Source of the DNA: Sordariomycetes sp. S80-01Y
Lineage: Eukaryota > Ascomycota > Sordariomycetes
Length of the DNA: 64,000 nt
Assembly: GCA_037042185.1 (NCBI GenBank)
Contig: JAXQJY010000033.1
Coordinates: forward strand, 3,778,294 to 3,842,293
Reading direction: 5' to 3'
Translations under genes and position numbers: made by a program
Part shown: positions 33,586 through 45,621 of the stretch, in pieces
How the letters are laid out: the number at the start of each line of letters is the position of its first letter
Position numbering within the stretch: the first letter of the stretch is position 1
Notes under the pieces: generated by a model
The model's database searches: none
Told to the model about the DNA's origin: nothing
What the model saw: only the letters and a program-made list of their open reading frames with translations

Positions 33586-35221
33586 CTACATTACTCGGGG
33601 TCGCTTCTCAATCTTGATCCACATATCCTCAAAGTAGCTCACGCCGCCCTTCACAAGATACCTCGCCGGATTCTCCTGATCCCTGATCGTCGGCTTGAAC
33701 ATCCTGAAGAACTGAAGTGGCGCTTTGAACAATTCCATCATGGCGATATCCTTGCCCAGACAAGCACGCGCACCGTAGCCGAAGCCCATGTTGTACTTGT
33801 GGAACTCTTTGGCCTTTTCAGCATCCAGCCATCGCTCCGGGCGGAACTTCTCCGCATCAGGGCCGTAGATGTTCGGATCGCGGTGCACCAGCCAGGGGTT
33901 GCATGTGACTTCAGTGCCCTCGGGCACAAATTGCCCGAATAGCTCGAGGCCACCTTTGGGCGCCAGGCGGGGGAAGATATTGGGAGCTGAGGGGTTCAGA
34001 CGCATGCTCTCGCGGACGCAAGCTACATAGTAGGGACAATGGTTGGTAACCTCGTCGTACTGAGGCATATCGGACAGGTGACCGCCTCGGGTAGCCTCGT
34101 CGATTTCCTCCATGAGCCTCTCGTAGACGTCTGGGTTTGAAAACAGGTGCAGCATCAAAGCTTGGAAAGATGTGCCGGTGGTGTCTGCTCCAGCCAGTAG
34201 GACCAGTAGGATTTCTGCCTTGATATAGTCCAAGTCCAATGGTTTCCCATTCTCGTCTCGTGCGTCGATGAAACTGTCAAGATAGGATTAGTTCTATTGT
34301 CTGCCACATTTCCAAGGGTATGCAAACTCACGTCTGCAGCAGGTCTGTTCTCCCGTTCGTCGTACCAGCCTCAATGTCCTTGTATCGTTGAGCGATTAGT
34401 CGATCGCGAAAGCGCATCAAAGTGCCGATTCCGGAATCTTGCTCAGGGCTGGCAACTAGGTATTTGCCCAGGAAGGTACTTTTGACCCAATTGGTGAAGG
34501 GGTATAATCTGGCCATTATCCCGAATGGCACTAGGCCGTCATGGAACCCCTTGATCAACCCCTCGACATCGCTGCCTTGCTCAATGAAGCCGAACGGAGC
34601 GCCGAAGCCGACTGAAGAAATGACATCGTAGGCCATGTAAACAGCCCAAGGAGCAAAGTCGAAGTTTTCTTGAGTGGTGGCAAACTTTTGGTCCAGTGTC
34701 TCAGCCCATTTCTGGATCTGTTCGTCCACCAAAGGCTCCATCTTCTTAATGTTTGAGAAGCTGTAAGGTGCCGCGGCAATCTTGCGGAATTTTGTGTGAA
34801 CGCTGACATCTTGCATGTTGAAGAGAGACTCGTCCTTCCCAAAGCTGCCGGTGATGTAGTGCTTAGACTTGCTTGCGTTCCGGTTGTAGATGACTGGAAG
34901 CTTCGTCGCGTCGCTTACGAGGAGCATCGTAGGAGTAATACGGATGACCGGGCCTTGGAATTGTTAGATACACTGTTCGCTCCGCAGGTTACGTAGAATC
35001 ATTGACATACCATGTTGCTCGTGCAGCTTCTGGTAGGTTGCACATTCGTCCTCCTGAACATTGTGCCAGGTGATCCAGAGGCGGGTGACACTGGCCCAAA
35101 AGTTGCCGGGAAACTTTGATAAGGGATGGAAGAATCTGTAGTAAACGACCTGTGAGACCACACTCCACGAGAGATACGCTGCGATCACAAGCAGGGCGTT
35201 GCCGACTGTGAGGATAGCCAT
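33586..35221 (-). CDS. Cytochrome P450 (pisatin demethylase-like group)
   Basis: Three exons (35221-35011, 34953-34332, 34273-33586; introns 57 and 58 bp) encode 506 residues, the usual length. An N-terminal anchor ([16 protein letters not shown]) places it in the ER membrane. P450 landmarks in order: [30 protein letters not shown], the oxygen-activating I helix [11 protein letters not shown], the K-helix ExxR (ESMR), the PERW motif, and the haem loop [10 protein letters not shown] with ligand Cys449. The layout RNASKSKHY and [21 protein letters not shown] is that of the pisatin-demethylase-like fungal group, which includes detoxifying enzymes and secondary-metabolism enzymes; substrate unknown. 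The first intron ends in AAG with a CTAAC branch point just upstream, and only this choice keeps the frame. The region upstream is 2.1 kb without a gene. Confidence 0.95.
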
Positions 35222-37318
35222 GGTATCTTGCGAATCCAACCGGCAGCTTGAGGTGCAAACGTTGTCACCAGCAAAGGCAGCTGAGAAAAGAACAGCACCG
35301 CGAGAGAACAAGACATAATGCCCTGATGTAGCTCTTTACTTCAACGAGCGTCAACCCCGAGCTCTTACACCCGGCCCCCGCTCTCCAAGTTGTCAGCCAG
35401 TCACCTTGTCGGCATTTGTCGAGCATAGCTGTCAAGCTCTCCATGCATGTGGCAACCCTTGGGAAAACTGTATCCGGCGACCAGTTTGCTTGCTGCATTA
35501 GGCGTCCCACGATGAAGCATATAATTTTGCGACGCTCCGACGGGGCAGCAGCTGGGTTCAGGGGAGTATGCCTTGTCAGAGTACGGAGACATTTCCACAA
35601 GCGTGCGTGCGAATACGTATCCGAAGCCGCAATGGGCCTATATTAGACTGGGGCCTCTTCATCGAGTTACCGTTGGCTCGATCGTTTTTATGGAGTGCGA
35701 AGCAGAAGAAAAGTGATTATCAAAACGACCGACGACCGGCGACCGGCAACCGATCCGCGATCGCGCCATTGTCCATCCTTTTGATCTATCACAAAGTGAA
35801 GCATTTGCGCACAAGATCATAACTTGCAGCGTGGAAGCTCTGTTCCAGTACTCCAAGTGCCCAAGCCGAATGATTGTGGCAACTCGGGAGTACTCTGCTG
35901 CTGTCTTCTTTGCCTGTGGCCTTTGACGAGAAAACATCCCCGAGTTGGTGCTGCACCGAGAGAACGAAGCAGGGTTAGTTCTGCAGGTTGGTTGCTCTGA
36001 AACATGACAGGTCGATATCTGTACTTCGCAAGGGGATTATGAGGTAAAGTTGGCCGAGAAACCCTGCACGGCTCCTCAGTGGGTATGCACGACCGTTGAA
36101 ACCGTCGGGACTACAAGGGTCCGCAGTCGGCGAGCTGCGCGTATGGCATGGCATTGGAAGCACATTCAACTGACCCTTATGTAAGGGTGAGACACAAGAA
36201 GATGCTAAATATCTTCACGCATAGTGGACTGCAGGTTTGGAAGACTCTACAGCAGCATCAGCGTGCACTTCAGAGAACGCGCACACATGATTCCCACGTT
36301 GGGGTGAGCTCTCGCGAAGCCGTCCAATCCACTTTTCATCCGCACAGCATTGTGAAGAGCTTGCGATGTGTGGAGTAAGAGTCGGCCTTCGCTTCAAATC
36401 TTCCGGCCCGCTTGCAGATCTATATCCATAACAGGGCCTGTGCCGTCACCCTTGTACGTGACCAAGGCCACTGGATATACCTCGGGTTCCCGAGTTCTCT
36501 CAATATCCGCGCAGTGTCACACGCTCGGCTTCAAAAAGCTTGTGAGCCCCAGGGGCCCTGGCATGAGACGGAGATGCGAAAGATCAGCAACTCAAAAGTG
36601 CGAGTGCCGCGACTTGAAACAATCGAAACCCGGCTGCTTGGTTGACGACCAACGGCACGAGGCAGCCCAACGGTGGCTATGGGGCTTTAGCATCTTCTTG
36701 TCCGCATCGTCACGCTAGGTTACGGGGAAAATGCTTGTCAAGAGGTCCTGTGCTGATGTAGAAGTTGGATCGAGTATCGTCAGAGCAGACAGCTTGATAG
36801 ATCATGTCAGCCTGGTTCGTCTTGTCACGGTACACTGAATCTCGAAGATGAAGTTTCGGACTGTATCAATGCATCTCTCGGTGCAGACCAGACAGCGATC
36901 GGCATATCGAAGAGTAATATACCTTGGGCGTTAGCTCGTCAAGTTCAGTCATTGGTCAAGGCTCCGATTTTGGGGGTTTGACACACCACCGCGGAACCAC
37001 CCTGGCTGCATCAGATGCTGTCAGGTCCCAGAGCCCCAGAAAAGGGGGGTTCTCGCAGCCGTTGGCCAAGAGAAGAGTAAGGTTACCGGCGGCAGGCCGA
37101 GCTCTGGCGTTGGATCGCAAGGCCGGGGCAACATGCCGAAGGCCAAGGGGGTTCAACAAGGACCAACTTGGAAGCAAAAGCAACGATCATAGGCCACTTT
37201 CATAACGTCTGCAAAACAACTCCTGTTGATATAATACCTATTTTGCAGCGGCATCCGCGAGATCGTTCAACGTTCTCCTTCTTCTTGTTTTTGCTTTATC
37301 GCTCCATCGACACTCATC
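35222..37318. other. Intergenic, about 2.1 kb, shared upstream region of P450 and Pth11-like C
   Basis: Both flanking genes point away from this stretch, so it must carry both promoters. The short open frames in it have no family character. The P450 frame is open for 90 bp above its chosen ATG. No repeat or RNA gene was recognised. Confidence 0.5.
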
Positions 37319-38562
37319 ATGGCGGAATCCCAGGGGCCGCTGGTCACGACTGTGGCAATCGTATTTGCCGTCTTGACCTTCATTGCCATTTGCCTCCGCC
37401 TGTCGGCACGACTGCTTCTCGTGAAGTCCGTTGGTGCAGATGACTGTAAGCACTATCTTCTTCCGAGAAAGGCGACGTGGTACTGACATTGTAAAAAGGG
37501 CTCATCTGCGTGGCTGCGGTTCGTTACGCACACCTTTGAGGTGACTTTGGCTGATAATTTGTAGTGTCTTTCGTGGTCTTTCATAGGGTGCACCATTGCG
37601 GCAGTCCAGCATGGACTCGGAGACCACATGGAAGACGTTGAGCCGCGAGGCATCCCCAACATGGTATCCTACCTGCAAATTGTCTGGCTATCTTCCATTT
37701 TCTACAACGCCTGTCTCGGCTTCATCAAGGTCTCTGTGCTTGCACTCTACAAGAGACTCGGTGATCGCATGCTGAGCCGGTTGTCGATGGTCATGATTGG
37801 GGTCATTTGCTGCCAGGCTGGTGCTAATGTTTTGGCTTGTATTTTCCAATGTTCCCCGGTGCAAGCCGCGTACGACATTACCATTCCTCCAGAGAAACAG
37901 TCGTGTGTCGACATCAACGCCTTCTATCTCGCCAACGCTGCAGTTAACATATTTACCGACATCTTGACCTATACGCTGCCGATTCCGTTGGTCCTCAAGT
38001 TGCAAATGCCGCGACGACAGAAAGCAGGACTTGCTGTTATTCTCTGTCTGGGTCTTTTGTATGTCTTCCCCTGATTGCCATTCAAAGAGACAAGCAACGA
38101 CTGACACAGCATTCCAGTGCTTGCATTTCGTCCATTGTTCGCATTACGTATATCCCCCCGATGCTGTCGTCACCCGATCAGACATGGGTCATTTCCGGTG
38201 CCATGTACTGGTCCGTCATCGAAATCAACATTGGCATCCTCGCCTCTTCGATTCCGTCCTTCAAGGTCATCGCTACGCGCTATGCTCCCGGTCTCCTGGG
38301 CAGCTCCATCCACAAGTCGCGAAGCAAGCAGTCTGGTTTCCATATGATGCAGATGAGCGGCAACAGAAAGGATGGCGACGGTGTTGATAACAAGGTCAGC
38401 CCGCCTGGCATGCAGACCCATATTCGACGAGGATTTGGGGAAGACAGCGAGGAGGACTTAGTAGCCTACGCAGGCAATATCAGAGTCAAGACGGAGATTG
38501 TGCACAGTCAGGAGGAAAGGAGCAGTCCCACTACACTAGACGATCGTCAGCGACGCGTTTGA
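37319..38562 (+). CDS. Pth11-like rhodopsin-domain membrane protein C
   Basis: Proposed exons 37319-37445, 37499-37522, 37587-38058 and 38118-38562 give 355 residues. Helix 1 is VTTVAIVFAVLTFIAICLRLSARL, followed by the family motif GADDWLICVAA, then IAAVQHGLGDHMEDV, YLQIVWLSSIFYNACLGFIKVSVLALYKRL (the most characteristic segment), ANVLACIFQCSPVQAAYD, and NAAVNIFTDILTYTLPIPLVLKLQMP, ending in a polar tail. This closely matches the common fungal rhodopsin-domain proteins. The 24-nt second exon is the weak point: its donor (GTTACG) is poor and was chosen because it is the only option that keeps the reading frame. The gene is close to the 3' end of the GH5 gene, convergent. Confidence 0.82.
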
Positions 38563-38724
38563 AGCTAGATCGAGACTGGAGCGCCAAAGTCATCGTCGTG
38601 TACCACCTTCCTTCGAGAATTGGAATCTACGATGCGCAGGATGTATTTAGAGCCTATTTGACTTGTAATGAAATGTTTGACGATTTGATTGTTTTCAAAT
38701 CGTCTCCAATCAGGCTCATCTAAA

Positions 38725-40014
38725 TCAGAAGCAACACGGAACCTTGGGCAATGTCGCATTGGCCCCTACGTCCTCTCCAGTGCTAGCTAGAGTCAAATGC
38801 TGCCGCACAAGCTGAATCCTGCTGATGTTGAAAGCGGTGTTCTCGGGATTGCCGTAAGATAGAGTGAAGCCATCCGTATGGTTGACCCATTGCTGCACAG
38901 CTGTCAGTGAAGGCGGCTCATCGAGCATGGAGCCACTTACGTTGCAATTGGGCAAATTGCGCCCAAACAAACTCCAAAATGCAGACCCGGTGGTAATATC
39001 GCTGCTATCGAGGACTACAAAGAAATCTTCGATATCGTCGCCCCCGTTCAAGCCTGTCCAATCATACTCCCCAGCGAAGTAAGCACGGTCCGTGCCCGCA
39101 ACAAGGTCAATACCCTCTTGAAGTCGAGCTGCGTCGGGAGGATAGAAGTGGTCGGAGAAAATGTCGACTTCTTTAATGGCAAAATGAGAGGCGTTGATGC
39201 CGTATGTTCCGTCGACGAACAGTGTCTGAGGAGCGTAGCCCTTCACGAATTTGGCAATGTCCTGGATCCATTCTGGCGGGCAATTCTTGTCCATCCAATG
39301 CTGACCGTGAAGCTCGTTGCCGCTTTCAAAGGCGAATATTGTAGGGTCCTCCGCGTAAGTCAGGTTTGTGTACGGGTTAACGTGAGTCAGGAGCTTGTCA
39401 ATGAACCATTTGAAATCATCGACGATGGTCTGGTTGTAGTAAAACTCCATCACCCGCGGGTCTTCGGGGTCGTTGGCCCATGTAAGATTGTACCCGGCCC
39501 AGCGGAGAAAGTCGTACTTCCCACCGTGGTAATAGTCCTGCAATGTCAGATTCCGTTAGAACAAGAAAGCAGATCAACTTACATAGTGATCGACAAGAGG
39601 CACCATCAAGCGCACGTCGTACTGCCTTGCTTGATAGATGGTCCAATCGATGTGCTCCCAAGCATCCTCGTTGATGACTCGATTGTCCGGCAACAACGCA
39701 AGTGGATTACCACTGTTGGAGCCCAGTGTATGTACCCGGAGCATGGTACCGCCCATTGCCTTGATGATCGCCATCGCTTCACTGACTCTTCCCTTTGTGG
39801 GATAGCTCGCCAGGTCCGGCTCGTAGAAAGGCTCGCCTGGGGGCGGAATGACATTTTCGTCCAACGCGAGCCAGTACGCATTCCCTCCAACTGGACGCCA
39901 TGGCTCTCCGTCAAGAAACAAATGACTTCCTTTGCGAGTCACAAACATATCTTTGACCGAACATAGCACGTATGCCGGCATCAGCATCGTGGCGAACAGA
40001 TCCTGTAATTTCAT
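38725..40014 (-). CDS. Glycoside hydrolase family 5, endo-beta-1,4-mannanase-like
   Basis: Two exons (40014-39583, 39537-38725; 45 bp intron, phase 0) encode 414 residues. The conserved mannanase-like layout is visible: GSHLFLDGEPWRPVGGNAYWL near the N-terminus, LRVHTLGSN, the proton donor in FESGNELHGQ (Glu219 of the NE pair) and the nucleophile in YFAGEYDW (Glu301), with NxT/S sites suggesting a glycosylated secreted enzyme. GH5 enzymes of this kind hydrolyse mannans or related beta-glycans of plant or fungal walls. The N-terminal hydrophobic stretch (LQDLFATMLMPAYVLCSV) is a weak signal peptide; secretion is likely but not certain. The start at 40014 was preferred over the next upstream ATG at 40035 because it gives the better N-terminus. 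Exact specificity is inference. Confidence 0.9.
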
Positions 40015-40455
40015 GGTGCCACGGCTTCCAGACAAATTTGTTGGCTTCTACGTCTTTAACGCAGAGGCTCGCGCCTCATTCATTTTCAGACGTCGCGTCG
40101 CCAAGTTATAGCAACTTCTTCGACGTTCATCAGGCCAAATTCGGTAATTTATACTTCCGTCGCGGGTCAATGGATGTAGGACTTTCCCCATCGAGCAACG
40201 GTTCACATTCATACACGTCAGGTACGGACAATCTAAATCACGCATTGGATTCAAGCCTCGCTCTCTGGATGACTCTTTGTGGGGAAGAATGGGCAGGCTT
40301 GTCGTTGGACGCGGGGAACTTGCGGAGGAGAAGAGCAGAACTAGCGTCGGATTTGCCCTCGAGGGTTCCCCAGCTCGGCTAATTTATATTGAGGGGTATC
40401 ATAATTCCGTCGGACAAGGAGTGAGTGAAGACTCTAAATCCCCAAGACATTGCCA
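40015..40455. other. Intergenic, GH5 promoter / GST 3' flank
   Basis: This is the upstream region of the GH5 gene. No further gene is seen. Confidence 0.5.
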
Positions 40456-41170
40456 TCACTTCCTCATAGGTTCCGGCTTCTCGGGTCCAAGGATGGGCTT
40501 GAAGCCTGGGTCACCCTTTGCCATTGCCCTCTGGTATCCGTCACGCTGTCCCACTCTCTGCAGAAACGCCGTAATACCGTCGTAACCTTCGAGGCTGTAA
40601 GGGTAGAAAAGCCTCATAGTCGTCAATGAAAAGACAACCATAATATCCGCTGCTGTGAAGTGCTCGCCAGCGAGCCAGGTGCTTTTGCTTAGTCGTTCGT
40701 TGAGGATGTTCAACGATTTGGTCATCCCGGCCATGGCCAATTTGACGCCGAAGTTGTCTTCCGGCAACCCCCCTGAAGTTGCGAGTCTTGCTCGGAGGAG
40801 CGCGGGCTGGAACGTCCCGTTGGTGAAGTGGAGAAAGTATAAGTAGTCGGCGTAATCAGCAGACTCTGGAGGCACTACTAATTTTCCGTTGCCATACTTT
40901 GTAAGTATGTACTCCGTGATTGCACCGGACTCCGCCAGAGTTACTGAGCCATCCTGTATGACTGGGGCAGACTTTGCCGGGTGGCTAGAGCTGTTAGGTT
41001 CAGAAGCAATGAACGGCCGCGAGAACTTACAGCTTTTGTAGCTCTGGGGGACTGAGAAAGGTGTTTGGGTCCCGAGGATGGTTCTTGAGTTCATACTGAA
41101 GACCGAGTTCCTCACACAGCCAAATAATGCGCTCGGACTGTCCTCGCTGGAGGTGATGAATAGTAAGCAT
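40456..41170 (-). CDS. Glutathione S-transferase (GTT1/Ure2-like)
   Basis: Two exons (41170-41031, 40984-40456; 46 bp intron) encode 222 residues. The thioredoxin-fold half shows HLQRGQSERIIWLCEELGL, HPAKSAPVIQDG (the cis-Pro glutathione site) and LAESGAITEYI (the Glu-Ser pair that grips the gamma-glutamyl part). The helical C-terminal half contains STWLAGEHFTAADIMVVF, the usual N-capping box region. GSTs conjugate glutathione to electrophiles or reduce peroxides in the cytosol. The sequence around the splice joint (LQKL-HPAKSAP) is unbroken, which supports the structure. Its neighbours are a P450, a GH5 enzyme and Pth11-like proteins, so a detoxification role in this accessory-looking stretch is plausible but unproven. 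Confidence 0.93.
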
Positions 41171-42108
41171 TCTGTCCACGGCGCGATGCGAAAGAAACTG
41201 GAGTGATACAAAGAGCCCGGCTTTGACTCGTGCTTGGGGGCGGATGGTTTTATGTTGTTGGAGAACATGTCGTAGCTGACGAGGTGATGTCATATATCGC
41301 CGGACCACTCGGACTTTAGTAGTCTGCCTAATCTGGCAATAGAACTCCGAGGTTTCTATCGCTTGGAACTTCGGGAACGCGGCATCATTTGGTGCAGGTC
41401 ACAGCATCTTTGACTCATGTCGTCCCTTGTGTAAGCTTAGGTCAGATTCACCACGACCAGGATATCGCTGATACACGGAAGTTCGCGGTCAGTAGTTGGG
41501 ATTCGTCCCTACCTGGAAGCGAAAGAAAACGCGCAGAGTAGAGCATAGTTCCGAATTACAACATGTTTTCCTGTTGCTTATCATGGGTATCCACGGCTGC
41601 CAGAATGTTTGCTCGACAGCTGAACTTCATAGTTCAAGGCGTCTTGAGCTCAACAAGCTTGATGAGCCTTGACGGTGCCCAGCACCGCACCCATCGCCCC
41701 AGGAGATTTCGGGTTGAAATTGAGCCCTTTGAGAGTACCTGCGTCTTGTCACCGGCTGTCACTCGGCCATAAATATCGATTGCCGTCTTGATGCAGATGC
41801 GACTGAAGCTTGAGCTCTCCATCCCTTGACCTCCACCGTAGGCCTGACAGATCAGAACGCCGCTGGCGACCACTCCTCCAATACTTAGAGACTATATGGC
41901 AAAAATTCCATGGATACGAAAGAGCACAGTTTGCGCCAAAGGGATGTAGACATGGAGGGCGCATATTCCAAGCGCGTGCAGCCGGTGGGGCTCCGCATAG
42001 AAAGGGATATTGCTTCAAGTTTGTTACGATGCATTGCAAATCTCATGAAGGGACGAGGAGTGTTGTTCAAGGGATTCTATTATTATAATCTATCGGTTTG
42101 CCATATAC
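41171..42108. other. Intergenic, about 0.9 kb
   Basis: GST promoter on the left and 3' flank of the AA1-like gene on the right. I see no gene or repeat. Confidence 0.5.
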
Positions 42109-42593
42109 TTAAGCAGAGATGACGATGGTGGTGGGGTTGACCTGAGTGCAGACAAAATCTTGAGGTCCGTTTCCGCCGGCATGGCAGTAGGTGGGCACAT
42201 TGCCCTCGCCGTAGAAGCCAACTCTAGATAGGTCTGTCAGTTAAGATGCTAATAGATGACACAGGGCCAAACTCACGCAGTGCCAAGCTCGTGGTACACA
42301 CGCAGGCCGAATTCGTAGTCGTCGCTTCCCTCCGTCAGGGCGAAACGGTACTTGGACTCGCCGCAGGTGATGACATCCGAGGGCAGCTCAGGGTTGCTCT
42401 TTGAGCAAGTCAAATCAGTGGCGTCGTCACCGCTGAGCTTGAAGGAGACTGCGTTGATTTTGGTTTGGTCGGGGCCTTGGTCCTTGCGGACAGTGAAGTC
42501 GGAGATGTCAATGTTCTCGGACCTGTCAGGGTTGGCCTGAGGAGCGGCAGCGGCGAGGGCCACGAAGGCGGGAAGGATCTGGGAGAAATGCAT
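42109..42593 (-). CDS. Alt a 1-like (AA1) secreted protein
   Basis: Two exons (42593-42277, 42223-42109; 53 bp intron) encode 143 residues. A signal peptide (HFSQILPAFVALAAAAP) is followed by a compact beta-rich domain: NIDISDFTVRKDQ, VSFKLSGDDATDLTC, VITCGESKYRFALTEG, DYEFGLRVYHELG, then the C-terminal GFYGEGNVPTYCHAGG and PQDFVCTQVNPTTIVI. The four cysteines (TC, TCGES, YCHAGG, FVC) match the two disulfides of the Alt a 1 barrel. This family is Dikarya-specific, secreted, and contains allergens and plant-interaction proteins. The second exon is too short to be found as an open frame but completes the fold precisely. Function in this species is unknown; the TATA box suggests regulated expression. 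Confidence 0.9.
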
Positions 42594-43629
42594 GATGAGG
42601 TGAGGCTTGCAGTATCTGGGCTGTTGGGTTTGCTGAGTGTGAAGATTGTGTGGTTGGTAGCTCAATAGTCTGACGAAGTTGCTATTGTGGTTTATATGTG
42701 AAGAGGAGCTCGTATTCAATTGAGAGCTGCCTCCACTGGATGGAGACTGCTTGACGTAGTGTTGAGTCCCAACATGTGTTTGAGCTGTCGATCGTCGGAG
42801 GCCAAGCGCGAGACAGACCGCTTCGCCTACCCATCGGCGAGGACGATGCCGAGGTGCTCGCCTCGTAATGGCAATTCGAATGCCAGAAGCTCGTATTGCC
42901 CCATTGCGATGACGACGGTCAAGCCGGTGGTCGGCAGATGTGGACTAGAGCTGGGGAAGTGCCATCATTTGCCGGTGCCAAGCCACCCTGGGATGGAACA
43001 AGCGACGATATCCCGAGGCCCAAAGCGCACCAATTAATGTACTAGGCCAGGTATGCGCTTCGTCAGTTTTGCCTCTGCCACAGCCACAGGATGACTAGTC
43101 AGCTATGCTGTAATTAGCTAAGGGCGCTTCTACCAGGCGACACGATATTTTTCGAGCCTGGAGAAGCGAGTCGTTGAGAAGGCCTCCAGGAGGCCGTCGT
43201 ACTGTCTCGGCACGCGATACTTCCGCAGTAGTTACGTACCTACCTCAGGTACATTGAGCACTACGCTGTTGAGACTCTAGAATTGCCTACGCCATCATAA
43301 TACCGCCGCTATTGCTAGGAGCTGCAGCTGCAGCAAGACTCCTAGGACTCCCATAAGTAGCAGCAAGGTAGTGGGCAGTAGAGTTGTAATGAGATGCGGC
43401 AAGAGCCGATTGATTATTCCTTTGATGTGTGGATGCTCCTTCCTCAGGGGCAGTCTCGGCGTGAGGCAATTGGGGCCAATCAGAGGCGGGGACAAAGGGC
43501 TGCAGCCTCCCGTCTGACAACATTTCGTTCCTTTTGGGCCTCGCTTTAGGACCTCGAAGTGACGCTCATCTGCCCTAGCACAGCAGACTACTGGATGGCC
43601 GGCAGTCTAGGCGAACCCGCAGCCAGACC
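42594..43629. other. Intergenic, about 1.0 kb
   Basis: The left end is the promoter and leader of the AA1-like gene; the right end the leader of the conserved gene at 43.6 kb. Minus-strand open frames at 43287-43523 are Leu/Pro/Ser-rich low-complexity and are not called. Confidence 0.5.
42691..42696 (-). promoter_or_regulatory. TATA box of the AA1-like gene
   Basis: TATAAA on the minus strand, 98 bp upstream of the start codon. Confidence 0.55.
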
Positions 43630-44995
43630 ATGCAGCGTCCGCCTCCCTCTGCGGACATCTTCGCTGCCGCCTCCTTCACGACCTCTTCGAGACCCGTGAC
43701 GCGCGACGGCCCCGAACCCACGACCCATCCCAACAACCCCCCTCCTCTATCGCAAGCGAACAGCACCTCAGCCATTCCAACCGCGTCATCCTCTGCTGCC
43801 GCTGTCAGCAAAGACCGCAAGCCCTCCTTCTCCCGCAAGGCTGCGTCCTTCTCGTCGCCGCGTCGCCGTGGCAGCTCCACCACCTCCAACAATCCCCACG
43901 CTGTCGTCACAGACGCTGCCGCACCCCCGGCCCTGCCTGACTACGCCTTGTCTGCTGCTGCCAAGGTTGTCAGTCGTGACGGCGCCGAGCCGACCACCAG
44001 TCCCGCGAGTCCAGAGACCTCGAACAAGATGCTGAGTCGGACGACGACGGGGGGGACCGCCACCATGCCGCCTCCGCCCCCTACGCCCATCGGGAATCAA
44101 GGGACCTTTTGGCAGCCCAATGGCGACGCGGGCTTCATGCACCAGCAAGTCACGGACTTGGCCCACAAGAGGATATCGACGCTTGACTATCTTCGCAAGA
44201 CGTAGGTTTTTGAACCCCTTCTGGAGGGGCAGCCGCCGATGCTAACGCCATGACAGCCACTCCGGACGAGTATACTGGTTTAACTCGTACCTGTTCGAAA
44301 AGAGCGACCTGAACCGAATGCCCTGCTTTGATCCCCGCCGATTGTCGAGGAAGGCGACGAATTACATGCTGCTGGGAATATCACTTCCCGTCATCGTGGA
44401 TTTGTACTCTTCTACACCGCAGGAGTTCCTCCGTAGCTTCAGCACCCTCCTCTCCGAGTTTGATTCTTTCCAGCAACTAAGAGGTGACTCTTCAGCTTCA
44501 CTCTCGCGCGCACGTCTTCCCAACATGTTTCGACGGCAAGGAACCAAATCGCGACGGTCTACCTCTGCGGCGGATGTGACAGCCGAGGACGCCGCCGCCG
44601 CATTTCCCATGGCAGGCAACGGGGGCATTGGGGGTGCCGGTGCGTCGGGGAACACGCCTTCAGTCATGAACTTCGCTGCCTCAGAATCCGATCTGTTACC
44701 TGGCGAGGAGTATATGCATCTACTCACGCCGTCGTTACCGTTTGAGCCCGATTACTTTGAGACATTTGCGACACTCTGCGACGCGCTCGTCGACTGCTAT
44801 ACGAGGTTTTTGGCACTAGTTCCAACGTCGCGGGAGTGCACTGCCTCGGTCGCAGAGCTTTTCACCAAAGCGGATGCCCGAGTTCGAAAGATCCTCGTGC
44901 AAGGGGTGGTTAAGGAGTTCGAGGACAGCAGCCGAGCCCACGTCAAGACCGAGGTTGCCAACATTGGCAAAGTTGTTTTGGGAGGGCTCATGTGA
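43630..44995 (+). CDS. Conserved fungal protein of unknown function
   Basis: Two exons (43630-44201, 44257-44995; 55 bp intron) encode 436 residues. The first 150 residues are a disordered Ser/Thr/Pro/Ala-rich region with poly-Ala and poly-Pro patches. From about 165 on the protein becomes ordered: VTDLAHKRISTLDYLRK, HSGRVYWFNSYLFEKSDLNRMP, KATNYMLLGISLPVIVDLY, FLRSFSTLLSEFDSFQQL, then, after a variable loop, EYMHLLTPSLPFEPDYFETFATLCDALVDCYTRFLALV and FTKADARVRKILVQGVVKEFEDSSR. The C-terminal helices look conserved, and the intron joint (LRKT-HSGRVYW) reads naturally. I do not know the family name. It is presumably an intracellular, helical scaffold; no enzyme motif or membrane helix is apparent. 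Confidence 0.8.
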
Positions 44996-45621
44996 ATCAT
45001 TTCGCCACAAAGACTATGGTCTATGAGACCAGCCCTGACCTTCGGTGGCCACTTGCGCTCTTGCTGGAAACCGCGATCGTGGAAGTACCACGGCTGGCTG
45101 TCAGTTTGCAAGTGGTGCTCGGACTCAGAAGCACCCCACGATGGCTTGTTGCGCATGCAACGGACATGTGCGTCTCGCGCAGATGCTGGCAGATGGGACG
45201 GCACGCGGTGAGCGCTTGAGTACACAAGTCTCACGCCCTGGCACCCGTCAGATACAGCTGGGCTGTTGAGCGAGGACGTTGCGCAAGGGTGAGTAGCTGG
45301 CAATGCCGGCTCTAGACACGCCTTGAAACGGACCAGATTACGATGCTCAAGTGCTGCTTGCTTGACTGACGGCTCCGCGCAGGATGCGGTAAACAAGCAG
45401 CTGCTGAAAGAGCTCACACTCGTGGTATTCAAGTAGGGAATGGATCCCGAGGTCATGATAAGTGAACAAGCTGACTTGATGGCCCTAGCTGCCACTCCTT
45501 GTTGGCAGACTCCTGGCCCCCATGCGGATGGCTTCGCGCCAGACTAAACCGCTTTCTAGATCTATGATACAATGCAATAGTACAATGCTAGCATTTACAT
45601 AGGTGCCACGTCTGCACCAAA
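44996..45621. other. Convergent intergenic region
   Basis: 3' flanks of the conserved gene and MRF1; nothing else is seen. An open frame reading antisense across the end of the conserved gene (44797-45495) is a shadow. Confidence 0.5.

Noticed and set aside
39118-39966. Long open frame antisense to the GH5 gene
   Set aside because: It mirrors the real exon, crosses its intron and has no recognisable domain.
31764-41170. A standard secondary-metabolite gene cluster
   Set aside because: There is a P450 and a GST but no backbone synthase, transporter or pathway regulator in the block.
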